A stretch of DNA of 38,545 nt from Prevotellaceae bacterium (GCA_031261165.1 JAISJU010000219.1:1-38545); one strand, 5' to 3'; positions 17,078-25,233 are shown, counted from the stretch's first letter. Notes: generated by a model not told the origin, from the sequence alone. Numbers and translations: made by a program.

Positions 17078-17500
17078 ATGAAAAAAATATTTTTATTACT
17101 GCTGGTTGCCGTTTTGGCAGCAGCCTGCGAAGGTCCGACAGGACCTCCGGGAAGAAATGGTTTGGACGCAGAAAGAATAATTATTCCTGTTACTATTTTC
17201 AACACAGTTTGGCGGGAAAGCCCTCCGAATGAAAGTCTTTATTATCAGGCAAGCGTTCCGGTACCTGCATTAACCCCGTCTATTCGCGACAACGGAACTA
17301 TTTTGGTTTATCGCGATTTCGGCAATGGTTATCAGCAAATATTGCCCTTCACCAGACACAAAGAAAAGGGCAATGTTCGTTGGACACAGACTATTGATTA
17401 TGAATTTACCGATGGTCAGATTAACTTTTATGTAACCAACTCCGACTTTATCGCCGACCCGCCCGAAACGATGTATTTCAGGGTTGTATTGATATGGTAA
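17078..17500 (+). CDS. Small lipoprotein with a collagen-like start
   Basis: This 140-residue protein has a lipoprotein signal (VAVLAAAC, Cys17). Right after the cysteine comes EGPTGPPGRNGLDA, a short Gly-Pro-rich stretch like that of other Bacteroidota lipoproteins. The remainder, about 110 residues, is probably a small beta-sandwich (YYQASVPVPALTP, GTILVYRDFGNGYQQILPF, YFRVVLIW). Function is unknown; it is likely anchored in a membrane by lipid. It ends only 10 bases before lpxK, so they may share a transcript. Confidence 0.72.
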   Translation: MKKIFLLLLVAVLAAACEGPTGPPGRNGLDAERIIIPVTIFNTVWRESPPNESLYYQASVPVPALTPSIRDNGTILVYRDFGNGYQQILPFTRHKEKGNVRWTQTIDYEFTDGQINFYVTNSDFIADPPETMYFRVVLIW

Positions 17501-17510
17501 TAATTTGAGA

Positions 17511-18617
17511 ATGCCTTTTTACACCTACTTATTATACCCGTTCGCACTGATATACGGCGCAGTTGTTTCCCTGCGCAATCGGCTGTTTGATTGGGGCGTT
17601 TTCCGCGAGCAGCGGTTTGACGTTCCCATTATTTGCGTGGGCAATCTGGCAGTGGGCGGAACAGGCAAAACGCCTCATACCGAATTGCTTATCTCTATCT
17701 TGAAAGATAAATACAAAGTTGCCGTTTTAAGTCGCGGATATAAGCGCAAAACAAAAGGTTTTATCTTGGCAAACGAAACCGCTACTGCTGAAACAATTGG
17801 CGACGAGCCTTTCCAAATCAAACGAAAATTTCCAAATATTGCCGTGGCGGTGGATAGTAATCGCAGGCGCGGCATTGCTTGCTTGCAAAAAACAGTAAAG
17901 CCCGATGTGATTTTGCTTGATGACGCTTTTCAGCACCGCTATGTGAAAGCAGGCTTGTCTGTGCTGCTGACCGACTGCAATTGCCTTTATACACGCGATT
18001 GCCTGTTGCCTGCGGGCAGGTTGCGCGAGCCGAAAAGCGGTGCCGAACGCGCGGATATGATTATTGTTACCAAATGCACAAATGGGATTGCGGGTCAAGC
18101 CCGCAATGACAAGACTGATAAAATCGAAAAGGAATTAAAACCGAATGAAAAGCAAGAACTGTATTTTTCGGCATTTCGGTATAAGGACATAGAGCCTGTT
18201 TTTCCGCTCGCGCGGATTTGTAATCCGTGTGATATTCGGCACGAGTTGCAAACTCGCGCCAGCGTGTCGGTACTACTGCTTACCGGCATTGTTAATCCGC
18301 AGCCGCTGCACGATTATTTGGCACAAAAAGCAAAAAACATCGTGTCCGTAAATTTCCCCGACCATCACGATTTTTCGCAACGCGATATTGAAAATATTTC
18401 AAAGAAATTCGCTGAAATCGAAAGCGAAAAAATCATTATCACCACCGAAAAAGATGCTGCCAGATTAATAGATAATCCGTATCTTTCGGAAGAATTGAAA
18501 CCGTTTATTTACAGTATTGGCATTGAAGTTGCCATCAACAAGGAAGAAGAATTTAACGCTAAAATATTAGAATATGTTGCAAAAAATAAAAGAAACAGCC
18601 GATTTTCTGAGAAATAA
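17511..18617 (+). CDS. lpxK: Tetraacyldisaccharide 4'-kinase with two in-frame repeat insertions
   Basis: LpxK phosphorylates the 4' position of the lipid A disaccharide at the inner membrane. The 368-residue protein has an N-terminal hydrophobic helix (FYTYLLYPFALIYG), the Walker A motif GGTGKTP (residues about 50-56), the conserved LSRGYKRKTKGF and LLDDAFQHR motifs, and a C-terminal TTEKDAARL motif. It carries two extra stretches encoded by palindromic repeats: GIAGQARND (residues 192-200) and ARICNPCDIRHELQTRA (residues 234-250). Both lie in the second half, between conserved blocks, and keep the frame. The ATG at 17511 was chosen over an upstream TTG. The 3' end overlaps punA by 44 bases. 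Function is firmly assigned; whether the insertions are tolerated is an inference from the open frame. Confidence 0.92.
   Translation: MPFYTYLLYPFALIYGAVVSLRNRLFDWGVFREQRFDVPIICVGNLAVGGTGKTPHTELLISILKDKYKVAVLSRGYKRKTKGFILANETATAETIGDEPFQIKRKFPNIAVAVDSNRRRGIACLQKTVKPDVILLDDAFQHRYVKAGLSVLLTDCNCLYTRDCLLPAGRLREPKSGAERADMIIVTKCTNGIAGQARNDKTDKIEKELKPNEKQELYFSAFRYKDIEPVFPLARICNPCDIRHELQTRASVSVLLLTGIVNPQPLHDYLAQKAKNIVSVNFPDHHDFSQRDIENISKKFAEIESEKIIITTEKDAARLIDNPYLSEELKPFIYSIGIEVAINKEEEFNAKILEYVAKNKRNSRFSEK
18084..18111. repeat. Palindromic repeat inside lpxK (first insertion)
   Basis: ATTGCGGGTCAAGCCCGCAAT is a near-perfect palindrome and matches the right-hand part of the element at 26650-26677 over its whole length. 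It encodes GIAGQARND in the lpxK frame without a stop. The same words occur in the intergenic element at 13566-13660. Confidence 0.85.
18210..18260. repeat. Second, different palindromic repeat inside lpxK
   Basis: Two small palindromes, CGGATTTGTAATCCG (18213-18227) and CGAGTTGCAAACTCG (18242-18256), are joined by 14 bases. Together they encode 17 residues (ARICNPCDIRHELQTRA) that have no place in the LpxK family. It is unlike the ATTGCGGG family. I recognise similar CGGATTTGTAATCCG words as dispersed repeats in Bacteroidota but cannot check this here. Confidence 0.65.
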
Positions 18618-19386
18618 AATCGTGCCGAACACCAAAACCGCCATTATTCTCGGCTCGGGCTTGGGCAATCTTGCCGAACAAATCACGGACAAAACCGAAA
18701 TTCCGTATGGCGAAATCCCGAATTTCCCTGTTTCCACCGTAAAAGGACACAGCGGCAAGTTGATTGCGGGCAAGTTGGGCAACACGGATATTTTGGCGAT
18801 GCGGGGGCGTTTTCATTTTTACGAAGGCTACGATATGAAAACGGTTACTTTCCCCGTTCGCGTGTTTCAGATGCTGGGTATCGAAAATCTGATACTCTCC
18901 AACGCGGCGGGCGGACTAAACCCCGATTTCCATATCGGCGACATTATGATTATCCGCGACCACATCAACCTGTTCCCCGAAAACCCTTTGCGCGGGCAGA
19001 ACTTTGACGAACTCGGCGAGCGTTTCCCCGATATGAGCGAGCCATATTCCCAAAAACTGATTGAGATTGCCAAAGGTGTTGCCGCAAAAAACAATATCGC
19101 CGTGCGCGAAGGCGTGTTTGTCGGCACGCAGGGACCAACCTACGAAACGCCTGCGGAATACCGCTATCTCCGTCTGATTGGCGGCGACTCGGTGGCAATG
19201 AGTACCGTGCCGGAAGTGATTGTGGCGCGGCACGCGGGTATGCGCTGCTTTGCCGTGAGCATCATTACCGATTTGGGCGTGGCTGGCAAAATTGCCGAGA
19301 TTTCGCACGAAGAAGTGCAGGCGATAGCGGCAGCGGCAGAGCCGAAGATGACGGTGATTATTAAAGGATTGATAGAGGAATTATAA
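18574..19386 (+). CDS. punA: Purine-nucleoside phosphorylase, trimeric type
   Basis: This 270-residue enzyme cleaves purine nucleosides (inosine, guanosine) with phosphate to give base and ribose 1-phosphate, for purine salvage. It has the full set of family motifs: IILGSGLGNLAEQI (phosphate loop), RGRFHFYEGYDM, NAAGGLNPDFHIGDIM, GVFVGTQGPTYETPAEYR (base pocket with the Glu) and STVPEVIVARHAGM, then a helix with ITDLGVAG. Length matches the family. The start overlaps the lpxK end by 44 bases in another frame, which indicates translational coupling; lpxK-punA adjacency is common in Bacteroidota. Confidence 0.95.
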   Translation: MLQKIKETADFLRNKIVPNTKTAIILGSGLGNLAEQITDKTEIPYGEIPNFPVSTVKGHSGKLIAGKLGNTDILAMRGRFHFYEGYDMKTVTFPVRVFQMLGIENLILSNAAGGLNPDFHIGDIMIIRDHINLFPENPLRGQNFDELGERFPDMSEPYSQKLIEIAKGVAAKNNIAVREGVFVGTQGPTYETPAEYRYLRLIGGDSVAMSTVPEVIVARHAGMRCFAVSIITDLGVAGKIAEISHEEVQAIAAAAEPKMTVIIKGLIEEL

Positions 19387-19393
19387 TTTGCGT

Positions 19394-21334
19394 TCAAAAA
19401 ATCTTCCGCGCCAGCCGCAAATCCTGCACCGGTTGATGCACCAGCGGGCGGCGTTCTATCACCACATTGCTCTCGTCAATACCAAATGCGCTTTGCCCGC
19501 TGAGGGATAATTTGCGCAGCAGGAAGTAGGATTTCAAAATCGCGCCCTCGCGGAAATGAAACTCGTTTTCGTAGGACAAATAGCGCGAAATAATGATGAA
19601 TTTAAAGCCAAGTTCGGGGTTGTATTTTGTACTGCCGTTGTAACGCAGGTGCAAATTCAGTTCTTTGTTGGCAATCAAATCATTGATAATGCGCTTGAAA
19701 TACAGTTCAGCACGCGGGCGCACACGGAAACCGACATCGACATTGATTTTGATAACTTTGTCTTCCACCAATTCCTCCACCTGATAATTTAACGCATAAG
19801 GATTATTCACGCGGTTGATGTGAAAAAACCAATAAACATCGGCGCGTTTGGGATTTTGCGCGAAGATTGACGTAATGATTTTTTCCTCAATTTCTTCTCT
19901 GTTATTCGCTTTGGTCAGATAGACAAGGTGCGTGGTGTATTTGGGAATGGATTTGTCGTTGCTCAAGTCCACAATTTTGTCGTAATACTTGCGCAAATCA
20001 ATGAAATTGATGTAACGATTGACCATAATTCTGCCGTAATATGCCACATACATTACCCAAAAGAACGCGCCGCCCACCAGCACGGTAATAAAACCGCCAT
20101 CTTTGAATTTGGCAATATTGGCAACCAAAAACGAAAGTTCGATACCGGTAAAAATAAACAGCAGCGCGAAAGTCGTTATCCTGTGCCAATGCAGGTTTCG
20201 GCGCAGGAAGAAGTACAGCAAAACGGTCGTCATCAACATCGCCAACGTAATTGTCAAACCATAAGCCGCCTCCATACTCGATGAATCCTGAAAATACAGC
20301 ACCACCGTGATGCAGCCCAGCCAAAGAATGGTGTTGATGCTCGGAATGTAGATTTGCCCCTTCGTTTCGGTCGGCTGTTTGATGGCAACGCGCTGCCAGA
20401 AGTTGAGGTTAATCGCCTCGTTTATCAATGAAAACGAGCCGCTGATTAATGCCTGCGAGGCAATAACGGCGGCAGCGGTGGCTATCAATATGCCCGGTAG
20501 CAGAAACCACTGCGGCATCGCCTCAAAAAACGGATTGCGCGAGCCGAGAGCCGCATTGCCATTGTGCAACAGCCAAGCCGCCTGCCCCAAATAATTAACC
20601 ACAAGGCAGATATTGACAAAAAACCAGGTAATGCGGATATTCCGCCGCCCGCAATGCCCCATATCCGAATAAAGAGCCTCCGCGCCGGTGGTACAGAGGA
20701 AAACCGCGCCCAAAAGCCAAAAACCCTGCGGATATTGCGTCAAAAGTTCGATGGCATAATAAGGATTGAGTGCTTTCAACACGGAAGGATAATGCACAAT
20801 CTGCGTAATGCCGACCACGAAAAGCACGCCAAACCACACTGCCATCACAGGACCAAAAGCCTTCCCCACGCGCTCGGTGCCAAATCGTTGCACAAAGAAA
20901 ACGATGGAAATAATCACCACCACAATCGGCACAACGGACAGTTCCTCCATTCCCTTCATCATCGACAGCCCTTCAATCGCCGCAGTAACGGACACGGCGG
21001 GCGTGATAATGCCGTCTGCCAGCAGTGCCGCCGCGCCAATCATTGTGAAGATTGCCAACTTCTTGCCGTTTTTGCGCACGAGGGAATAGAGCGCGAAGAT
21101 GCCGCCTTCGCCCTCGTTGTCGGCGCGGAGGGTGAGCCAGACGTATTTGACGGTGGTTTGCAGCACGAGTGTCCAAAACACGCAGGACACGCCGCCGAAA
21201 ACCAGCACTTCGTCAATCGCTCGCGCACCCACAATCGCTTTAAAGGTATAAAGCGGGCTGGTGCCGATGTCGCCGTAGATGATGCCGATGGTTATCAGCA
21301 AGGTAGCAAAAGAAACTTTGCGCGTTTTGTCCAT
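19394..21334 (-). CDS. kup: Kup-type potassium transporter
   Basis: This 646-residue membrane protein is a proton-coupled potassium uptake carrier of the KUP/HAK family. The N-terminus shows the family signature ITIGIIYGDIGTSPLYTFKAI, followed by about 12 hydrophobic helices (to about residue 420) including ADGIITPAVSVTAAIEGL and the GTSP motif. A cytoplasmic C-terminal domain of about 200 residues follows. The gene converges with punA (7 bases between stop codons) and diverges from hflX across a shared 130-base promoter region. The TACTTTTG box at 21358-21365 is well placed, 23 bases before the ATG. Confidence 0.94.
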   Translation of the reverse strand: MDKTRKVSFATLLITIGIIYGDIGTSPLYTFKAIVGARAIDEVLVFGGVSCVFWTLVLQTTVKYVWLTLRADNEGEGGIFALYSLVRKNGKKLAIFTMIGAAALLADGIITPAVSVTAAIEGLSMMKGMEELSVVPIVVVIISIVFFVQRFGTERVGKAFGPVMAVWFGVLFVVGITQIVHYPSVLKALNPYYAIELLTQYPQGFWLLGAVFLCTTGAEALYSDMGHCGRRNIRITWFFVNICLVVNYLGQAAWLLHNGNAALGSRNPFFEAMPQWFLLPGILIATAAAVIASQALISGSFSLINEAINLNFWQRVAIKQPTETKGQIYIPSINTILWLGCITVVLYFQDSSSMEAAYGLTITLAMLMTTVLLYFFLRRNLHWHRITTFALLFIFTGIELSFLVANIAKFKDGGFITVLVGGAFFWVMYVAYYGRIMVNRYINFIDLRKYYDKIVDLSNDKSIPKYTTHLVYLTKANNREEIEEKIITSIFAQNPKRADVYWFFHINRVNNPYALNYQVEELVEDKVIKINVDVGFRVRPRAELYFKRIINDLIANKELNLHLRYNGSTKYNPELGFKFIIISRYLSYENEFHFREGAILKSYFLLRKLSLSGQSAFGIDESNVVIERRPLVHQPVQDLRLARKIF

Positions 21335-21357
21335 TTCATTAATGAATAAATAGGGCG

Positions 21358-21365
21358 CAAAAGTA
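21358..21365 (-). promoter_or_regulatory. TAnnTTTG -7 box for kup
   Basis: TACTTTTG on the minus strand lies 23 bases before the kup ATG. It is back to back with the hflX box at 21437-21444. Confidence 0.62.
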
Positions 21366-21436
21366 ATTGATTTATAGGAATTTTGTATTTAAAAATTGTG
21401 AATGAAGAGAAATTGTTTTTTTCCGAAAAAAAATAA

Positions 21437-21444
21437 TACCTTTG
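21437..21444 (+). promoter_or_regulatory. TAnnTTTG -7 box for hflX
   Basis: TACCTTTG lies 22 bases before the hflX ATG at 21467, which supports this start rather than an in-frame TTG at 21455. Confidence 0.65.
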
Positions 21445-21466
21445 TGTCTTCAAATTGATAAAAGTA

Positions 21467-22672
21467 ATGGAAGAAATCGAAATAAACATAGATAAAGCCG
21501 TATTAGTGGGCTTAATCCTGCCCGAGCAGAGCGAAGAACGCACCCGCGAATATCTTGACGAGTTGGCATTTTTGGCGGACACATCAAGCATAGAGCCGGT
21601 AAAACGCTTTGTGCAACGCCTCGAAACGCCGAACAGCAATACCTACGTTGGCGAGGGGAAATTGGCGGAAATAAAACAATACGTGGCTGATAACGAGATA
21701 CCGATTGTCATTTTTGATGACGAACTGTCGCCCCGCCAACTGCGCAACATCGAGCGCGAATTGCAGGTGCGGGTGATGGACAGAACAATCCTAATCCTCG
21801 AAATTTTTGTGCAACGCGCCCAAACCTCCTACGCCAAAACGCAGGTGGAAATGGCGCAACTGCAATATATGCTGCCGCGCCTCTCGCGCCTGTGGTCGCA
21901 CTTGGACAGGCAGCGCGGCGGCGGCGTAACCTCGCGCGGCGCGGGCGAAAAACAAATCGAAACCGACCAGCGCATTATCCGCACGCGCATCGCCCTCCTG
22001 AAAGAAGAACTCAAACACATTGACCGCCAAATGGCTACGCAGCGCAAAAATCGCGGAAAACTCGTGCGCGTGGCACTTGTGGGCTATACCAACGTGGGCA
22101 AATCCACGCTGATGAACCTGCTGAGCAAGTCGGAAGTGTTTGCCGAAAACAAACTGTTTGCCACGCTGGACACCACCGTGCGCAAAATCGCCATCGACAA
22201 CCTGCCCTTTCTGCTCACGGACACGGTCGGCTTTATCCGCAAACTGCCGCACGACTTGATAGAATCTTTCAAATCGACACTCGACGAGGTGCGCGAGGCT
22301 GACGTGCTGCTGCACATTGTGGATATTTCGCACCCGAACTTTGAGGAACAAATCCAAGTGGTGGAACACACCCTGAACGAGTTGGACAAAACCGTAAAAC
22401 CCACGATTTTAATTTTCAACAAAGTAGATGCCTTCACCTACACGCCCAAAGACGAAGACGACCTCACCCCCGCCACGCGCGAAAACATCAGCCTCGAAGA
22501 GTTGAAAAAAACGTGGATGTCCAAACTGAACGAAAACTGCATCTTCATATCCGCCCGCAACAAAACAAACATTGACGAACTGAAAGCGCTCGTGTATCAA
22601 AAAGTAAAAGAAATACACGTGCAACGGTTTCCGTTTAATGATTTTTTGTATCAGAATTATGAGGCGGAATAA
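21467..22672 (+). CDS. hflX: HflX ribosome-associated GTPase
   Basis: HflX binds the large ribosomal subunit and splits stalled ribosomes, notably under heat stress. The 401-residue protein has the N-terminal HflX domain (about residues 5-190, with NTYVGEGKLAEIKQYV and a Gly-rich GGGVTSRGAGEKQIETD), a coiled segment and the G domain: G1 GYTNVGKSTL, G3 DTVGF, G4 NKVD and a late ISARNKTN (G5). Length fits the family. The final 21 codons, ending PFNDFLYQNYEAE, are repeated downstream at 25080-25142, after the lipid A modification pair. The stop is at 22670-22672. Confidence 0.95.
   Translation: MEEIEINIDKAVLVGLILPEQSEERTREYLDELAFLADTSSIEPVKRFVQRLETPNSNTYVGEGKLAEIKQYVADNEIPIVIFDDELSPRQLRNIERELQVRVMDRTILILEIFVQRAQTSYAKTQVEMAQLQYMLPRLSRLWSHLDRQRGGGVTSRGAGEKQIETDQRIIRTRIALLKEELKHIDRQMATQRKNRGKLVRVALVGYTNVGKSTLMNLLSKSEVFAENKLFATLDTTVRKIAIDNLPFLLTDTVGFIRKLPHDLIESFKSTLDEVREADVLLHIVDISHPNFEEQIQVVEHTLNELDKTVKPTILIFNKVDAFTYTPKDEDDLTPATRENISLEELKKTWMSKLNENCIFISARNKTNIDELKALVYQKVKEIHVQRFPFNDFLYQNYEAE
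22607..22669 (+). repeat. Direct repeat, copy 1 (3' end of hflX)
   Basis: These 63 bases are the last 21 sense codons of hflX. They match 25080-25142 at 54 of 63 positions by my alignment, and the final 43 bases (22627-22669) differ at one position only. The two copies flank the eptA-like and PAP2 genes. Confidence 0.9.
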
Positions 22673-22738
22673 TGTTGTTTTTTAACATCAGGGTTTTCAT
22701 TTGATAATCTTTATAGTTTTTAATTCTATTTTTTTTTA

Positions 22739-22746
22739 TAACTTTG
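22739..22746 (+). promoter_or_regulatory. TAnnTTTG -7 box for the eptA-like gene
   Basis: TAACTTTG lies 15 bases before the first ATG (22762). It also rules out a TTG at 22744, inside the box, as the start codon. Confidence 0.65.
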
Positions 22747-22761
22747 CCTCCCGAAAATTTT

Positions 22762-24390
22762 ATGCTGAAAAATATGAATTTAAAAGAAAAATCAATAAAA
22801 AACTCACAGCAAACCAATGTGTTAAACCAGAATGGCTTTATCACGAATTTTTTCTCACGGTTGCGTTCTAAACTAAAAAAGGATGTGAAACTAACCCATT
22901 TCGCTATGTTGATGAGTGTGGCGAATTTCCTGTTTTTTCATTACCATTGCTTTGCTTTTGTGGCGGATAATGTTGATTGGCACAGTTTTAACAGTATTAT
23001 TATCATCGTCAGTTTGGTGGTGATTATGTTGGTGGCGAACTTTCTTGTTTTTTATCTCGTGCTTTTTCTATTCCGATTTGTCGGGCGATTGTTGCTGGCG
23101 TTGACCTTTGCTGTTAATGCCGTTGCCGTCTATTTCATCAACACTTATAACGTTATTTTAGACGAAAGTATGATTAGTAATGTGTTCAACACCAATTATG
23201 ATGAGGCAAGCGGCTTTTGGTCTTTCAAACTCGTGCTGTACTTTGTTTTGTTTGCCGTTGTTCCCTGTATCTATCTTTTTAAGGTAAAAATAATCAATGG
23301 AACTTGGAAACGATTTCTCACAACTTCCTCGCTAACAATAGTTTTTCTGCTCGTTCTGGTCTTTGCCAATGCAGGCAACTGGCTGTGGATTGACAAACAC
23401 GCAACGAAATTGGGCGGACTTCTTATGCCCTGGTCTTATACCGTAAATTCGGTGCGTTACCAAACCCATCAGCACCAACAAAACAAAAAAGAGATTTTGC
23501 TGCCCGATGCTGCGATAACCGATAATGAAAAAGCCGTTGTTGTGTTGGTTATTGGCGAATCGGCGAGAAGTCAAAATTTTTCACTCTGTGGTTACGAAAA
23601 AAATACCAATCCGCTGCTGTCGAAAACGCAAAATTTATTTGCATTTAAGACAGAATCAGATGCTACCTACACCACTGCAAGCGTAAAATGTATTTTGGAA
23701 CATAAAAGCACTTCCGATTTGTATGAAATATTGCCGAATTATCTATACAGGAACGGCGTTGATGTTGTTTGGCGAACATCAAACTGGGGCGAACCGCCGG
23801 TTCACATTAAGGACTATCAAAATCAAAAGCAGTTAGCGGCTGACTGTCAGGGCGAAGAATGCGGTTACGATGAAATACTTTTGAAAGGGCTGAAAGAGCG
23901 AATATCGGCAAGCGAAAAGAATAAAATTTTGATTGTGCTGCACACAAGTACAAGCCACGGTCCGCAATACAGCAAGCGATACCCGCCGAGATTTGAAGTA
24001 TTTAAGCCCGTTTGCAACAGCGTTGAATTGTCGCACTGTTCCCGCGAAGAACTGATTAACGCTTACGACAACACGATTGTTTATACCGATTATCTTCTGC
24101 ACCGCGTGATAGAAGATTTAAGCAATCTGAAAGAGTACAAAAGTACAATGATTTTCGTTTCCGACCACGGCGAATCGTTGGGCGAAAAAAATCTGTATAT
24201 GCACGGCGTTCCGAAAAGTATCGCGCCGAAAGAGCAATATGAAATTCCTTTTATTGTTTGGCTGTCGGAAGATTCCAAACAACTGAAACCTGGCATAAGT
24301 GTGTCGCAACACAATATTTTTCACAGTGTTATGAACTTTTTGGGCGTAGAAAGTCCAATTTACGATGAGGAAATGAATATTTTTCAATAA
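22762..24390 (+). CDS. EptA-like lipid A phosphoethanolamine transferase
   Basis: This 542-residue protein has five N-terminal membrane helices (about residues 45-215) and a periplasmic alkaline-phosphatase-type domain. It probably moves phosphoethanolamine from phosphatidylethanolamine to lipid A, lowering negative charge and binding of cationic peptides. Metal and catalytic motifs are seen: VLVIGESARSQNFSLCGY (nucleophile position, Ser at about 267 where EptA has Thr), HTSTSHGPQYSKRYP, NAYDNTIVYTDYLL and VSDHGESLGE. An ATG at 22774 is an alternative start. It is followed 13 bases later by a PAP2 phosphatase, a frequent partner that removes a lipid A phosphate to prepare the site. The pair is flanked by a duplication of the hflX end. 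Confidence 0.88.
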   Translation: MLKNMNLKEKSIKNSQQTNVLNQNGFITNFFSRLRSKLKKDVKLTHFAMLMSVANFLFFHYHCFAFVADNVDWHSFNSIIIIVSLVVIMLVANFLVFYLVLFLFRFVGRLLLALTFAVNAVAVYFINTYNVILDESMISNVFNTNYDEASGFWSFKLVLYFVLFAVVPCIYLFKVKIINGTWKRFLTTSSLTIVFLLVLVFANAGNWLWIDKHATKLGGLLMPWSYTVNSVRYQTHQHQQNKKEILLPDAAITDNEKAVVVLVIGESARSQNFSLCGYEKNTNPLLSKTQNLFAFKTESDATYTTASVKCILEHKSTSDLYEILPNYLYRNGVDVVWRTSNWGEPPVHIKDYQNQKQLAADCQGEECGYDEILLKGLKERISASEKNKILIVLHTSTSHGPQYSKRYPPRFEVFKPVCNSVELSHCSREELINAYDNTIVYTDYLLHRVIEDLSNLKEYKSTMIFVSDHGESLGEKNLYMHGVPKSIAPKEQYEIPFIVWLSEDSKQLKPGISVSQHNIFHSVMNFLGVESPIYDEEMNIFQ

Positions 24391-24403
24391 AACATTGGTG
24401 TTT

Positions 24404-25111
24404 ATGAAATCAACAGCATTAAAAATCTTTTTGGCATTTTATGGTTTATTCTTTTTGGGCTTGCTGTGCGTAGTGTTATGCATAAGTCAGTCTGATTTGC
24501 ACATTGCACTGACGCTTGATTACCTGTCGAATTTTAGCCCCGATTGGGTGGCATTCCAAGATATTTTCTTTAAGTATATGACGGAATGGGGTTCGTGGGT
24601 GCCTTTTGTTGTAGTGGGCGTACTGCTGTTTTACAAGGTTGGCGATTCGCTGTTTGTGCTTCTGCCGCAGTTGCTGCTTGGCATTGTGGTACGCATTATC
24701 AAAGTGAATGCGGCTGCACCGCGTCCGAGTTTGTATTTCAGCACACATTTCTCCGATGTGGCGTTGCATCAGGTTGATGGCGTTGTGCAGCACCACACAA
24801 ACAGTTTCCCTTCGGGGCACACTGCAACAGTTTTTTCGCTGATGCTGTGTCTGACGCTAATTTTTAACAAAAAATCGTGGCTTGCACCGATTTTCTTTGT
24901 ATTGGCGGTGCTTGCGGCTTATTCGCGAATTTACCTGTCGCAGCATTTTGCCGAAGATGTGCTTGTCGGCTCGTTGGCGGGCGTGTTGATAACGATGTTT
25001 GTTTATTGGCTGTATCAGCGAAAACTTTATGCTTGGGAAGATAAATCGGTTGTGGAACTGTTTAGAAATATGAATTTTAAAAAAAATATTGGTACAGGCG
25101 TTTCCGTTTAA
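24404..25111 (+). CDS. PAP2-family membrane phosphatase, probably lipid A phosphatase
   Basis: This 235-residue protein has six hydrophobic helices and all three PAP2 motifs: KVNAAAPRP (KxxxxxxRP), PSGHTA (PSGH) and SRIYLSQHFAED (SRxxxxxHxxxD). With the EptA-like gene 13 bases upstream, a role as an LpxE-type lipid A phosphatase is likely; undecaprenyl-diphosphate phosphatase is the alternative. The start ATG at 24404 was preferred over a TTG at 24395. The last residues (GTGVSV) and the stop codon lie in the second copy of the hflX end repeat, read in another frame, so the original C-terminus may have been replaced. Confidence 0.88.
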   Translation: MKSTALKIFLAFYGLFFLGLLCVVLCISQSDLHIALTLDYLSNFSPDWVAFQDIFFKYMTEWGSWVPFVVVGVLLFYKVGDSLFVLLPQLLLGIVVRIIKVNAAAPRPSLYFSTHFSDVALHQVDGVVQHHTNSFPSGHTATVFSLMLCLTLIFNKKSWLAPIFFVLAVLAAYSRIYLSQHFAEDVLVGSLAGVLITMFVYWLYQRKLYAWEDKSVVELFRNMNFKKNIGTGVSV

Positions 25112-25142
25112 TGATTTCTTGTATCAGAATTATGAGGCGGAA
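25080..25142 (+). repeat. Direct repeat, copy 2 (displaced hflX 3' end)
   Basis: In the hflX frame this reads KKILVQAFPFNDFLYQNYEAE, against KEIHVQRFPFNDFLYQNYEAE in hflX. Differences are concentrated in the first 20 bases and include silent changes, as between two diverged hflX genes. It has no hflX stop; the frame continues into the GGAAGTCC repeats. It contains the end of the PAP2 gene. Confidence 0.88.
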
Positions 25143-25202
25143 AAAGGAAGTCCTCTTTCTGAAAAAGGAAGTCCTTTATTCAAAAGAGGAAGTCCTTTTT
25201 CA
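25142..25202 (+). repeat. Three 21-bp tandem repeats around GGAAGTCC
   Basis: GGAAGTCC occurs at 25146, 25167 and 25188, exactly 21 bases apart, each flanked by A-runs and T-runs so that each unit is nearly palindromic (AAAAAGGA-AG-TCCTTTTT). It lies just upstream of the -7 box of the DUF4954 gene. It could be a set of operator sites, since 21 bases is about two helical turns, or a simple expansion. Confidence 0.75.
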
Positions 25203-25233
25203 CACAAAACGCCCCATATTTATTTTTTTATTG

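Noticed and set aside
17505-17510. TTG start for lpxK
   Set aside because: The ATG at 17511 gives the normal LpxK N-terminus.
20564-21349. A 261-codon open frame on the plus strand opposite kup
   Set aside because: Its product is a His/Asn/Arg-rich shadow of the kup codons with no recognisable domain.
22744-22746. TTG start for the eptA-like gene
   Set aside because: It lies inside the -7 promoter box; ATGs at 22762 or 22774 fit.
25142-25202. CRISPR or integron array
   Set aside because: Only three 21-base units, with no unique spacers of proper size and no recombinase.
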